38,135 bases of DNA from Blastomyces gilchristii SLH14081 (lineage: Eukaryota; Ascomycota; Eurotiomycetes; Onygenales; Ajellomycetaceae). Location: the NCBI RefSeq assembly GCF_000003855.2, contig NW_003101668.1:1066904-1105038 (forward strand), in the 5' to 3' direction. Within the stretch, counting starts at the first letter, position 1, and each line of letters opens with the position of its first letter. Position numbers and translations under genes: made by a program. The notes under the pieces were generated by a model. That model saw only the letters and a program-made list of their open reading frames with translations, was not told the origin of the DNA and did no database searches. Shown piece by piece: positions 1 through 10,725 of this stretch.

Positions 1-413
1 TATCTGATTATAAGATTAAGTATTTTCATTTCACTCTTAACTTAGATATAAGATTATGAATGAAGATCTATAAACAGAAAGATATTAAAAGCTCTTTATT
101 CAATATAAGATAGTGTAAACTGAAGTGTGTAAAGTATAATATAAGATTACTTACTTATCTACACTTAGTAAAGTATTTATAACACTTATCTTATATATTT
201 ACTTTCTCAAAGTTGTGTAAGATTCATTTGAAAAACTCATTTTATATTTATAGAAATGAATACTGCTTCAGATCTGTAAGATTTATCTTTTTATCAGCTA
301 TTTATAGTGATTTCACTTTTCTGTGTAGAAATATAACAGATTTTAAGACTTGTTAAAATTCTGTTAACTATCTGTCTTTGAGTTCATATTTAATCTGATA
401 ATATAATTATATC
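1..413. repeat. Dispersed repeat, copy 1 (gypsy-3 leader-like)
   Basis: This segment aligns without net length change to 31354-31766; both span 413 bp and differ mainly by transitions. The second copy lies between the large LINE and the right LTR of the gypsy-3 model, so this is probably the 5' leader of a related element that continues left of the window. The match stops exactly where a hAT-like terminus begins at 414. No open frame of note is present. Confidence 0.8.
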
Positions 414-470
414 TAAACTGACCGTGTAACCGTGTCTGAGATCAGAATCAAACTTTATACTTATTTTATT
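414..470 (+). repeat. Left-terminus fragment of hAT-like element
   Basis: The sequence starts TAAACTGACCGTGTAACCG. It matches the first roughly 50 bp of the 506-bp MITEs at 23266, 35258 and 36797, which start TAGACTGACCGTGTGACC, including the duplicated ACCGTGT motif. After about 470 the similarity fades, although a short stretch near 726-750 (GTTATCAAA...TTACTTTTT) recalls the MITE interior. It is either a truncated copy or the end of a related, larger element. The 8 bp before it (ATTATATC) are not found beside the right-end fragment at 14067. Confidence 0.6.
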
Positions 471-1998
471 ATCTAAAAGTATTACTTCTAATCATAATTT
501 ATATTCATTACATTGATCTCAAATCATATTATTTCAAATATTAAAGATTACAGATTTACTTTTCAAATAAAAATCTAGTCTCAGATAAAGAATATATTTG
601 AATTCTTAGTCACATTTTCATTCTGATTTCATTATTGAGAATAGTATTAAATAGAATCATGAAATCATTTGTCTCTTACATAATATCATAATATAATACT
701 TATTTATTGAAAATTCAACAGAGAGTGTTATCAAATATTATTACTTTTTCTGAATATAGATTATAATTTATATAATTTTAATTATAAAAAAAATATAAAA
801 TATAAAAGAATAATAAAAAAACAAAAAATAAAATAAAAACAAGAAAAAATCATAACAAAAAAATAAAAAATAAAATAAAAGAAAATAATAAAAATCAAGA
901 TAGCAGAGTCACAGTATTCTTAAAATACTCACTTCTCAGAGTCTTTGTAATGTTTATTATTAACTGTATATCTCTTACAGTGAAAATAACATGACTGTAA
1001 TAAGTTATTTTCTTAATATTATTTAATAAATAATCAGTATATATCTGTAAAAATGTGAATAAGTAGAAAATATACACTTAAAAAGTGTGATCAGAATGAA
1101 CTCTGCTGCTACTTGAATAATATCAAAAGTAGAATACTAAAATTAATGATTTTCTTTATTAATTTTATAAATAAGATGTGTGAAGATAATCTTGAGAAAT
1201 ATAAGATCTCTTAACTTCTGATAAAAACAGATCTCATAAAGAGACTCTATTTTCATGATATCAGAGACTGAGTATTATTAAAAAGTGTTACTTTTATATA
1301 ATATATATATACTTACTGTAGTGATTCACTCTCTGTGTATATAACTGAGAGCTGCAGCTTTCTTATACTACACAGCTCTTCTTAAAATACTGTCACTGAT
1401 TTACAACTCACACAGTCTCTCAGTTTAGTATACACTGTGTGTGTATAGCTCTATATGCTGAGACTGTGTTAATCATTATAGTCTGATGTGATACTCACTT
1501 TTCACAGATCATGTTTTATTTAAGAGAGAGAGAGAAAGATATAACTATTATTTTATCAAAAGAGAATAAATAATTAGTATTATTAAATATAATTTAATTC
1601 TTCTGTATTTGAAATTTAATTAATTTATACTCTTCAATTTAAGGGTTTTTAAGAGTGTTTTAATAGATTTCATACCAGCTTGAAATTAATGATGAGTTGA
1701 AGAAGAAGAGAAAAGAGAGAAGAAAGAAATAAAAATAACTTATCTTTATAATATAAAAACAGAGAATTACTGCAATTATTCTTTCTAGTAATAAAGATCT
1801 GTTTTTTACATGTATCTCTGATATAGATTATATAATAACTGTATACAAAGAATACTAGTAGTGTATATATTAAATAAAGATAATATTACTATGTAATACT
1901 GTAGCTATTTCTGTACATCTCTGAAAGCTGTTAATATTTTCTTTAAGTCTCTTTATATTTAATAAGTTAATAATATATCTCAATGCACTTTTTCTTTC
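471..1998. other. AT-rich sequence without recognisable gene
   Basis: I see no recognisable coding domain on either strand. An A-rich plus-strand tract lies at about 785-897, made of runs of A broken by single T, C or G. Short frames here have no protein-like composition. The stretch may be the mutated interior of a hAT-like element whose left end is at 414, but nothing in it proves that. Confidence 0.5.
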
Positions 1999-2025
1999 AT
2001 TACTATTAACATTATTATTATTATC

Positions 2026-2069
<44 letters not shown>

Positions 2070-2129
2070 TATTATCATTACTATCATCATTACTATCATC
2101 ATTATTATTATTATTATCATTATTATATC
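1999..2129. repeat. ATT/ATC trinucleotide microsatellite
   Basis: About 130 bp of tandem TTA/ATT triplets with occasional ATC and ACT variants. The ATC and ACT triplets differ from ATT by single C/T transitions. It does not encode a plausible peptide in context. Confidence 0.95.
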
Positions 2130-2672
2130 ATTGCTAGCTGTCTTTTCTACCTTCATCTCTTCTTAACACTTATTAAAATTAATTATGTTATTTCTCTTCA
2201 AATATTCTGCAGTTCTGCAGATTATCAAGACATGTGAGCACTGTCACAGATTGAAGACAGATAAGAAGAAGATATTTAAGTAAGAGAAGACAGATTGTAA
2301 GACATATTATAATATCTTAAAGAGATTATATAAGAGAGTAGAATAATAATAATTTTAAGTAACACTTCTGATAGATTTAGACTGAACTAAGTATAGAAAT
2401 AATACAGATGACACTGTCTATAAGAGATTAAAAAAGAAGATAGTGAAAAGTCTTATATAGTAGTGATAAGATCAGAAGAAGTTCTGAGAATAATTTAAAA
2501 TTAAGATAAAGAGAGAGAGAGAGAGAAGAAGAGTATTACTATAAATAAATAGTAGTAAAAGAAGATTGAAAGAATATTAAAGTAAAAGATAAAGAAGTTA
2601 AAACTGATAAGTTTTTTATTAAAAGATAATAAGTTTTGATAATACTTCTGTTCTCTAATTAATTAGCAGAAG
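2130..2672 (+). other. Unassigned AT-rich sequence with a Cys-x2-Cys stretch
   Basis: On the plus strand at about 2227-2270 a short frame reads KTCEHCHRLKTDKKK, with Cys codons at 2233 and 2242. It soon runs into TAA and TGA codons. I do not recognise the family; the spacing does not fit a fungal Zn2Cys6 domain. The rest is purine-rich on the plus strand. It may belong to the same degraded gene as the frame at 2673-2954. Confidence 0.3.
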
Positions 2673-2954
2673 CTGACAGAGAAGAAGAGAATTAAGACCT
2701 TATTCAGATCTTAAATGTGCTTCATAATTCAGAATATTGAGAAGACAGCTCTGCTCTCTGAGTATGTTAATCTGCTTATCACTGAAATGAAACCTGAGAC
2801 AGCAGACTAGAAAATGTGAGATTTTGAGACACAGATTAATCTGACTGAGAGAGAGCAGTGAGAATTCTTCTCTGAGAAAATAGCAGAGAGAGATTTTAAG
2901 ATGATTATTATCTCAGATAAGAAGAAGAAGAAGAAGAATAAGAATAAGAAGTAA
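2673..2954 (+). pseudogene. Degenerate coding remnant with Lys-rich C-terminus
   Basis: One plus-strand frame of 94 codons keeps a protein-like composition and is broken by one TAA, one TAG and two TGA codons. It includes the stretch TALLSEYVNLLITEMKPETA and ends in a run of Lys and Asn codons before TAA at 2952-2954. A basic tail just before the stop suggests a real C-terminus. I do not recognise the family. It could be part of a DNA transposon bounded by the hAT-like ends at 414 and 14067, but no transposase motif is visible. Confidence 0.35.
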
Positions 2955-3438
2955 ATTATAAAGAATAATAAGAAGAATGAGAAAGAGAAGAAAGATAATA
3001 AGTAGAAAAAGTTTTTTTCTTTTTATATTAATTAGTTATAAATTCATAACTGTTAATTAATAATTGAAATTAATTTTAAGTTTTCAAAAATTATTGTACA
3101 AGTTGTAATTAATTATCAATGTTAGAAATAATGTATATACATATATTTAATAATCATGATTCACAAATCACTATAATATATATATATCAACATTTTTTCA
3201 ATATTGATATTTATAATATTAATATATTTTTAATGATATTATCTAATAATATAATTTAATAATACTCTCTTTCACAATATTAATATATTTCAAGAAATAT
3301 GAGAGAGATTAATCAAGATTATTTATTTACTTTTATACATTAATATTTAATCTGAGTTAGTACTAAAATTATAACTAAGCTAAGAAAGAAGATTATTTTC
3401 TTTTATAATAATTCTTCTTATATATATCAGTGATCAGT
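2955..3438. other. AT-rich sequence flanking gypsy-1
   Basis: Very AT-rich, with no coding signal and many TATA-like runs. It ends at the TATTA target duplication (3439-3443) of gypsy-1. Its uninterrupted continuation should be the sequence after 11264. Confidence 0.5.
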
Positions 3439-3443
3439 TATTA

Positions 3444-3977
3444 TGTAACATGATGAAACTGAAGCAGTGACTAGTCAGCGGTGTCACATAGAGATATTTG
3501 TTTAAAAAGCTGTATAAGTGAGCTTGACTATCTTGCTTAAATAGCAAGCTTGTAGACTACAGAGTTATTGTAAGAATATCACTGATATGATACTTAGTAT
3601 ACTAAGAAGATTGTATGAGACACACAGTAACTCTTATATATATTTCAGTCAGAGAAAAAACAAATTGCTGACTTCTTTCATAAGAAGTCAGCATCTAGCT
3701 ATTTTATATAGATAATGAGTGAATACTCTTCTCTCATTTCATAAGTAAGAATAGCTGAAGTAATACCTCAGCAGTATCTTACTGTCAAGAAAGAGTAATC
3801 TGCTGATCTTATATAGAAGTGAGATTCTTATATTTATTAATCAAATCTTTCTATAATATATCTGAATAATATCATAGAGTGATTGAAAACCAGTTCAGAC
3901 AGAATGAAATCATCTGTATAAAAGTAATAAGCTATGTGAAATCACAGCAGAGTCTTGATATAGCTGAGAGTGTGATA
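3444..3977 (-). repeat. Gypsy-1 3' LTR
   Basis: This copy is collinear with 10726-11259, with no net length difference (534 bp), and almost all differences are transitions. In element sense it starts TATCACACTC, where the other copy has TGTCACGCTC. Unlike the other LTR it is mutated along its whole length, including the last 100 bp that are GC-rich in the 5' LTR. Confidence 0.92.
3667..3692. other. LTR hairpin, 11-bp stem
   Basis: GCTGACTTCTT and AAGAAGTCAGC form a perfect 11-bp stem around the loop TCAT. The other LTR keeps the hairpin at about 10949-10974 with minor loop changes. Its position within the LTR would fit an RNA-processing or polyadenylation role, but this is inference. Confidence 0.7.
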
Positions 3978-3995
3978 ATACTCTTCTCTTTAAGA
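3978..3995 (-). promoter_or_regulatory. Gypsy-1 polypurine tract
   Basis: In element sense the bases before the 3' LTR read TTAAAGAGAAGAGTAT, a purine-rich run directly abutting the LTR start. This is the expected place and composition for the plus-strand DNA primer of an LTR retrotransposon. Confidence 0.65.
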
Positions 3996-4437
3996 GTATA
4001 GTTCTAATGCTCTTAAGATTATTAGATTAGAAATTATCTTTGTTATATAGTAATAATTGTTAACTGATTTAACAGTGTATATACTGCATATGATACAAAG
4101 AAATAGATGAGTTTTTCTACTGACTGTGTAGATTTTTCTTTTCTCATCTTTATTCAAATCAAATGTGTGATAAGTGAGTTTCTTATATATTAATTTAAAA
4201 TATGAAAAATGTAGTTAATAAGTGACTTGCAGATCTCTTATTATATTCTGTTCTATATATGAAATTCTCTGCAAAAGTGATGTATTTTAAAGACAAAGTT
4301 AACAGTAGTGACAGGATTTTTTGAAAAGATTCTCTCTCTCATGAAACATTTTTCTTCTTCTTTTCTCAATTGCAACAGTGAGTGCATGAGAGTATTATTC
4401 TTAAAGAATAATAAAGAACTTATTCTGATGTTTTCTA

Positions 4438-5058
4438 ATGAGTAAATGTCTTTGTGATGTGACTGCAGTCTCTGTCACTGCTAAGAAAGCTCAGTTGAAG
4501 GTGAAGACAGTAGTGTTAACAGACTGTGAGAGTACTACTCTCATTATTATATCTTCTTCTTCTTCTTCTTCTTCTGCTTCTCTTGCAGCTGTGATGATAG
4601 TTATTATACCTTGCAGTGAGATGTCATCTCTTCTGCTGATCAGTTTGTCTGTGTTCAGTTCTTTCTCTATCTCTCTTATCACTGTTGCAATGCTGTCTCT
4701 TCTCTCAGTCAACACAGTGGCATATGACCCTGTGTGATCATTCAGAGAGAAACTCAGAGAGAGCTTGATTTCAGAAACAGTGACTCTGAGAAGCTCAATT
4801 CATAGTTTTTCTTCTGCAGTGTATCTGAGCCCTGCTCAGAATACTACTGAGTTGAGTCTGCAGAGTTCTGTAGTTTCTTTATCTTCTCTCTATGAAGAGA
4901 CTCTGATGCAGTCTCTGATCAGCACTGCTACTTATCTACACTGTGCTAAGCAGCTGAAGAAGAGAGGAATTTTATATATTTATCTCTTCTCTCACTTTCA
5001 TTGTTTCTGTTGTATCTGTAACAATAACTCCTGTCTCTTTATAAGTATTATCTCATAG
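4438..5058. other. Extra ORF-like region beyond integrase, strand unclear
   Basis: Between the chromodomain and the 3' LTR lies a region with far more CA, TG and GC than its surroundings. On the plus strand one frame stays open from 4438 to 5058 apart from a single TGA at 4735-4737. It is Ser-rich (an eight-Ser run near 4551-4575) with hydrophobic stretches. On the minus strand (element sense) the opposite frame is rich in Glu, Arg and Ile, with a seven-Glu run at the same place and an open stretch at 4491-4715, but with several TGA, TAG and TAA codons upstream. Either strand could be the original gene: an accessory acidic coiled-coil protein in sense, or an antisense ORF. I recognise no domain. 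Confidence 0.4.
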
Positions 5059-5789
5059 AAAGATGTCATGTCAGCTCTGACAAGAAGCTCAGATGCTTAA
5101 GCAGTACAGAGCAAGAGTCTTAGAGCTTTAAGTGTTAACAGATTTTATCAAGACTGAGGAGATTCTTCTTACTCATCTATAAAAGAAGATAAAAGTGTGA
5201 GTCTCTGAGATGAAAAAACACCTCAGAATGACTGATCTCAAGAAGAGATCAGCTGACATCATTATTGAAAGTGTCATGAAGATTAATCACTGATTAAAGA
5301 GAATCTTACTTCAATTGAAGCAGATGACTGAGATGTTTTATAAATTGATAAGTTAATACTTTAAGCATCTCTTATACTCTTCTACAGCATGCTTCTCTGC
5401 AGTACTGCAGTGCTAACTTCTCAGCAGACAAAGATATCAGTACTAGAGACTTCAATAATGAAGAATGAGTTTGATGAGAATGTGGTTATTGATAAGTAGG
5501 CTCTAATCTCTCTTTTTTACTTTTTCAGCAGGCTGCAGCTCTATTAGAATAGCAGTGATCTGTGAGTTAATAATATTAATCTTTGTTAATTTCAAATATT
5601 TCTTTCTTTTCTTATTAACTGCTTCAGGAATTTTACACTTGTATAGTCTTATTAAACTTCTAAAAAATTCTTTGAAAGAAAATAGAAGAAGAGTGTTACA
5701 GAGCTCATAAGACACTGACTTATTACTGTGAGATCATCTCTAAAAAAACTCTTTGAGAAAAAATAAGAAGTTTTAAACAGTATTTCTTA
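5059..5789. other. Region between extra ORF and chromodomain
   Basis: On the plus strand a frame in about 5060-5400 has a helix-like composition (for example EMKKHLRMTDLKKRSADI) with TGA, TAG and TAA interruptions. On the minus strand 5503-5715 is open for 70 Lys-rich codons. Neither is a known domain to me. The region may hold the C-terminal tail of pol and part of an accessory ORF. Confidence 0.35.
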
Positions 5790-8700
5790 TTCAATATCTC
5801 TGATGTGTAATAGAGTGATCTCTATTAGCTGTCTTATAGCTTACAATCTCTTTCTCAGCATTTTTCAAATACTTAAGTGATTTTCATGAATTCTCTGATA
5901 ATGAATAATCTTCTTATTTAATGAGATATTGAAGCTTGTTATAATATATTCACTTATTCAATATTTTCTTTATAAGATATTTAGTATCACTCTCAATCTC
6001 AATACTATCTGACTGAGACAGCTTCACTCTGAGATATTGTTTATAGAGCTTTAAATAGAAAATGTGAAAAACAGAATAAATTAATTTCAATTCTATGAGT
6101 AATTTTAACTTATATATCTGCTTACTTATCACTTCTATTACTGAGAAAGATTCTAGTCATCACTTACTGAGCTTCTTATATAATCTCATTATCTTGATAT
6201 TCTTTACTGAAAGTAGCACTTGATTCTCTATTGAGAACTTCATTGAAAGATGTTTTTAATTATAATATTTTATCTACTGCTTCTGAGCATGATAAATACT
6301 TTTCATCATCTTCTTATAAATTTTATTCAAAAGTTTCAATCTTACTTTTACTTCTGATACTGAGAGATACTCTGTTCTCTGTATCTATTTGATATTCTGA
6401 CTGTCTATCTCTTTCTTTAAAATGTTATTCACAATGTCACTGAGTAATGAAGAATTATATTTATAATAAGTATAGAAAGAAGATATCTTTAAGATTACAT
6501 TCTTTATATTGTTATATATGAATTCAGTAATCAGAAGATGTTTAAGTTAATCATTCTGATAATATGAATAGAATACTTGAAGATGCTGTTCTAGTGTCTG
6601 ATTCTGATATTCAATCTGATCATCTGTCTGCAGATGAAATACAGTACTGAGAAGATACTTTATTATAAGATGATAGTAAAAAGCTGATCAGTATTTACTG
6701 ATGAAGAGAGATTCTCAATCTGTTATCAATAATTTTGAAGCACTATGATTATAAATGATGATATCTAAAAACAGATCAGTCAATTCAGAGGGTTTAATCT
6801 TTTTATAAATAGAGATATATTTAATCATCTTTGTGAAATTGTCAATAATGATTAAAATTAAGTCATATTCTTTTACTCTTGTTAACTTCAGCAGATCAAC
6901 TATGAAATCTATTAATAAATTCTATTATAAGCTCTTTGAAATAGATAGTGATATTAACTCACTGTATTACTTATACTGCAGAATCTTTATTCTTTAACAG
7001 ATATTATAAGTCTTAATATACTCTTTAACATCTGTCTGAAGCTTGTCTTAAATATATTTATATTTTAGAAGCTTCTCAGTCTTCTCTAATTCAAAGTGCT
7101 CTATATGAAGATTATTATAATGAATTCTCAATACCTTCTGACACATCACTCTGCTACAAGAGATGAAGACTGAATTATTCAGTAGTAGAAGTTCACATTC
7201 TTCTAGTTATCAGTGACTTGATTTCTTAGCAGCACTGTTCTACTCAGAATCTGTCTCTTTCAAGTTTAAACTGAATTCTTTCTTCTTCAACTTCTGAATT
7301 TAAGCTGTAGTAGAGATATCTCTCTTCTGTAACTTATTAATAAATTTCAAAAGTAGTCAGATTGAAAGATTGTAGATCATTTCATTCTTTGTCAATTCAA
7401 TGATTATAAGATGTGATATAAGAAGCTTATGATCTTCAGTGTTAGTTCTCTGCAGAGATCTGAGTTTTCTTTCATCTTCTATACTGAGTCATTCAGCTAT
7501 CTTACTGACACTGTTTCTAAGCTTTAGAGAATCTTAATTCTCTGCAGTCAGCTTCTTCTACAGTGATAACAGAGATTCTTTTATAGAATTCTTCTCTGCA
7601 TTAATAATATTATAATCAGACTGTCTAGACAGTGTATTAATAAGATTAAGCTGACCTGAACAGTATTGAATATAGAAATTATACTTCAAAAGCAGCTCTG
7701 CTTATCTGGCTTGACATTCTATCAACCTCTTTATTATTAAGAAGTAACACAGATTTACATGATCAGTAAGAACTTACACTGAATACTTACTACTCTGAAG
7801 ATAATATTATCAGATCTTAAAGAATTTGATAATTATTAATATCTTCTGATCATGAGTATCATATTTTCTCTGCATAAGTGATAACTTCTTGAAGAAGAAG
7901 ATCACTGATCTTTATTCACAGTGTCTTATAGATTTTATAAAAAAGCCTTCTTTCATAGACAATTCATTATCTATATTCTCAGAGATGATTATCTTCTGAT
8001 TCTTTCAATATTGAAAGATCTTCAATATCAACTGTGAAAAGATTTCACAGATTTCATTTCTGAATACATCAGTCTCACACTGACTGAGTAAGTTGAGATT
8101 AAAGTGATTCAGTATTGTAATATCTATAAAAGCTTGTTTCAATTCTGTAAATATCTATGTGATATCTTGAATAAGAATAAACAGTTTTATTTTTCTATCT
8201 TTCATACTTCTCTTTAACAGATCTGTAAGAGAGACAGTAATCTGTGAATATATATAGATGAATTATCTGTAGAAATTCATAAATTCTAGAAATATCTGCA
8301 TCTCATGATATGTTCACAGCATCAGTCAGTTCTCAATGACAGAGACTCAGCTTCTGTTCATTGAAATGCTGTTCATCTCAATAATATAATCTAAGAAATC
8401 AATCTTCTGTATATAGAATGAGCATTTTTCAGTGTTTATATAGAGTTAATACTGTCTCAAGTGACTCAACACTTCTTGAACATGAGTATCATATTCTTTC
8501 TCTGATTTTAAGAAGATTAGAATGTTATTTAGATATATTATACAGAAGATATTAACAAGACTCTGCAGTGTTTTATTTATATAGATCTGAAAGATGGCTG
8601 AAGCATTATAAAGATTAAAAGATAAAACAAGATATTCAAAATTACTGTACTTGATATAAAAAGCTATTTTTCAAACATTGTCTTTATTAACTCTGATTCT

Positions 8701-9660
8701 ATGATAGATATTCTGTATATCAATCTTTGAGAACATCTTTACTTCAGATAATTGATTGATCATCTCATTAATTAATGATAATGAATAGTGATTCTTAACT
8801 GTTATCTTATTAAGACCTCTGTAATCTATGTATAGACATAGTCTATTATTCTTCTTGAGTATAAAGAGTATAGATGTCTCTGCTGAACTTTTTGATAAGT
8901 ATATTCAGTTCTTTAATTACACTTCTTCAAGATATTTGTGCAGAATATTCAATTTCTTTATAGATAAGTTATAAAGAGATCTGTACAGTGCTATTATATC
9001 ATCTTTAAGACAAATCTTATATTATATCTTGATATCAGGAAACTTCACTGCTTTTCTTTTCAAAAAGACATTCTTATAATCTGTAAAGAGATATTGTATT
9101 TATCTGTCTTTAATAATGAATACTGCTGCTAATCTTATAGTGAGAGTGATGACTTTTTTATCTATCTCTAAGTCTTAGTTATCTGCTATACAGTATATTG
9201 ACTCTATCTTTTTCTCAACATTCTTCTGATGAAACTCTTCAGATTTCTCTATTACTGTCTCTTTATTAGTAAGATGATACTGTTATATCTGAGTAACTCA
9301 GTCAATGAGAGAATTGTTTTCTCTCAATTATAGAAGATTTAAAATGATGTTCTCATCTATAATGTTAACTGTGTGAAGAAGCAGATTGCTCTTCTTAAAG
9401 ATTTCTTCTAAGTCTATAATCACACACTTCACTTAAATTATGTTAAAATGATGACATTTTATTTTATCAGTAAATTTTATATGATCTGACAGATCTATCT
9501 TCTTTCAACTCTTCATTAAAGAAAAGAAATTGAATATGAAGTTAGTATCTACTCTAAAGTTGAGTAGATATCTTATTAATATCTTCTTATTCAGAGTATA
9601 CATTGTGATTGTAATATAAACTTAAAGATATAAGAATTATTAATTCTTTATTTCTTTCTC
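5790..9660 (-). pseudogene. pol: Gypsy-1 pol (PR-RT-RNaseH-IN-chromodomain), degraded
   Basis: Domains read in element sense, right to left. Protease: a degraded D[ST]GA loop near 9537-9575, read as NFRVDTNFIF. RT: YRGLNKITVKNHYSL near 8755-8835, FEYLVLSFNLYNASAIFQ near 8570-8645, and the catalytic box as FCIIYLNNILIF at about 8506-8545, where YLDD has become YLNN by GAT to AAT. RNase H is weaker, about 7640-8240. Integrase: the HHCC zinc region about 6960-7140, then DFIVD near 6900, SKLLITD near 6715 and QTDDQIEYQNQTLEQ near 6600, which are the D, D and E positions. A C-terminal SH3-like segment (SVFHIFYLKLYKQY) lies near 6050. Chromodomain: KYLIKKILNK followed by QYLIK, EDY and KYLKNAEKE at about 5860-5990. 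The frame is broken many times, mainly TGA for Trp. The family converts element RNA to DNA and inserts it; the chromodomain usually guides integration to heterochromatin. Confidence 0.9.
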
Positions 9661-9699
9661 TTCTTTATCTTCTGCAGACATATTTGTCAGAAGAGAAGT

Positions 9700-10660
9700 T
9701 AACTTTGAGAAGATATCTTCTTAATTTCTTCTCTTCTTCAGCTTCTTATAATCACTAATATAGTAATTATCAGCTTCACAGTTAAAATAGAGATCTTTAT
9801 TAAATCTTTTTTAATATTTCTTTACAGTGAGTGAAGAATCAGAATACTTGAAATTCTTCTTTACTTTCTCTACACTGAAGATATTATGATGCTGTTTAGA
9901 TCTTATTATTAATTACTTAAAAGAGATCTTATTAATCTTTTTCTTAAAGAATTGATTATTTAAATAGATTCAGAAAGCCAGATTGACAAGCTCAGTATAA
10001 TTGATTAATAAACTCTGATACTATGATATTATTATTCATATCTTATAAGTCAGCTTTGTGAGATAAAGCTGTGTTTTTAATTGATTCAAATCATTAGTCA
10101 ATTTCTCTCAATATTCTTTAAATCTTATATTGAAATCAGAAGAATTCTTATTATCTTATTAATATAATAAGTTAAATCACTGTATTACTGTGAAGCTGTG
10201 ATTGCAGTGATCTTTGATTTAATTCAGTAGAAAGTTCTTGAATTCTTCTTAAGTTATAATAGTATTGATACACTTAAGCTCTCTCTTCTTATTAATTCAA
10301 GTAGTTGCAGAGATGTCTTTAAGAAGATTGACAGTGTATATTACTTATATCTCATAAGTATTATACTGGCTTGAATTAAGGTGAAATTTCTGTTCAAGAG
10401 TATAGATAAAGCTGTGAAATTCAGACAATGTGTTTTTCTTGTATCTTGAAGAATCTCTGATCTTAATCTCTCTATCTTTATAATAGATGTAGGTGTGTAG
10501 AGGCCGCGGCAGTGGCAGAGCAGTTGAAGAACTCATATCAAAGTGTACAGTGAGTTCAGAAATCTTGAATTTCTTCTAAGATAGAGATGTATGCACTCTA
10601 GAGAATGATGTAGTATTTCTTTCAGAGAGTGAGATCAGATCAGTCTCAGCATAGATATAT
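9700..10660 (-). pseudogene. gag: Gypsy-1 gag with zinc knuckle, degraded
   Basis: The minus strand shows a Ty3 gag-type region. An open stretch at 10345-10536 (MSSSTALPLPRPLHTY at its start, then NTLSEFHSFIYTLEQKFHLN) is followed by EEFKNFLLNQIKDH, the frequent TWEEFK-like motif, and FTVIQ-FNLLY. A CCHC knuckle remnant reads YFNCEADNYY near 9746-9790, with the first Cys and the His changed by transitions. Upstream codons 10537-10660 also read as coding (TDLISLSERNTTSF), so the true start may lie above the Met at 10534. GC-rich bases at 10499-10515 (GGCCGCGGCAGTGGC) survived mutation. Gag forms the particle in which reverse transcription occurs. Confidence 0.82.
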
Positions 10661-10725
10661 AAAGCTATATCAGTCTGTTAGAGCTTGACTGATTCAAACC
10701 TATAATCAGATTGAGTGATTTGAAT
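10661..10725 (-). other. Gypsy-1 5' leader and primer-site region
   Basis: This is the short stretch between the 5' LTR and gag. No tRNA-complementary primer site beginning TGG can be read, probably because mutation removed it. A 7-bp inverted repeat (ATTCAAA and TTTGAAT) brackets it, which could fold, but its role is unknown. Confidence 0.4.

Noticed and set aside
895..1077. Short open frames scattered through the window as possible genes
   Set aside because: Most are 60-100 codons, AT-driven in composition, often opposite a better-supported element frame, and lack any domain. Stops are avoided by chance in pyrimidine-rich DNA.
1999..2129. CRISPR-like array
   Set aside because: It is a simple trinucleotide repeat without spacers; none of the other tandem repeats has regular unique spacers either.
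2227..2330. Fungal Zn2Cys6 DNA-binding domain
   Set aside because: Only the first Cys-x2-Cys fits. The later Cys spacing is wrong and Lys codons stand where Cys would be needed.
4438..5058. Envelope gene in gypsy-1
   Set aside because: No signal peptide, transmembrane anchor or cleavage motif pattern is convincing on the element strand.
10684..10725. tRNA-like B-box (GGTTTGAATC) near the gypsy-1 leader
   Set aside because: No A-box, no cloverleaf and no acceptor stem; a 10-base match is expected by chance.
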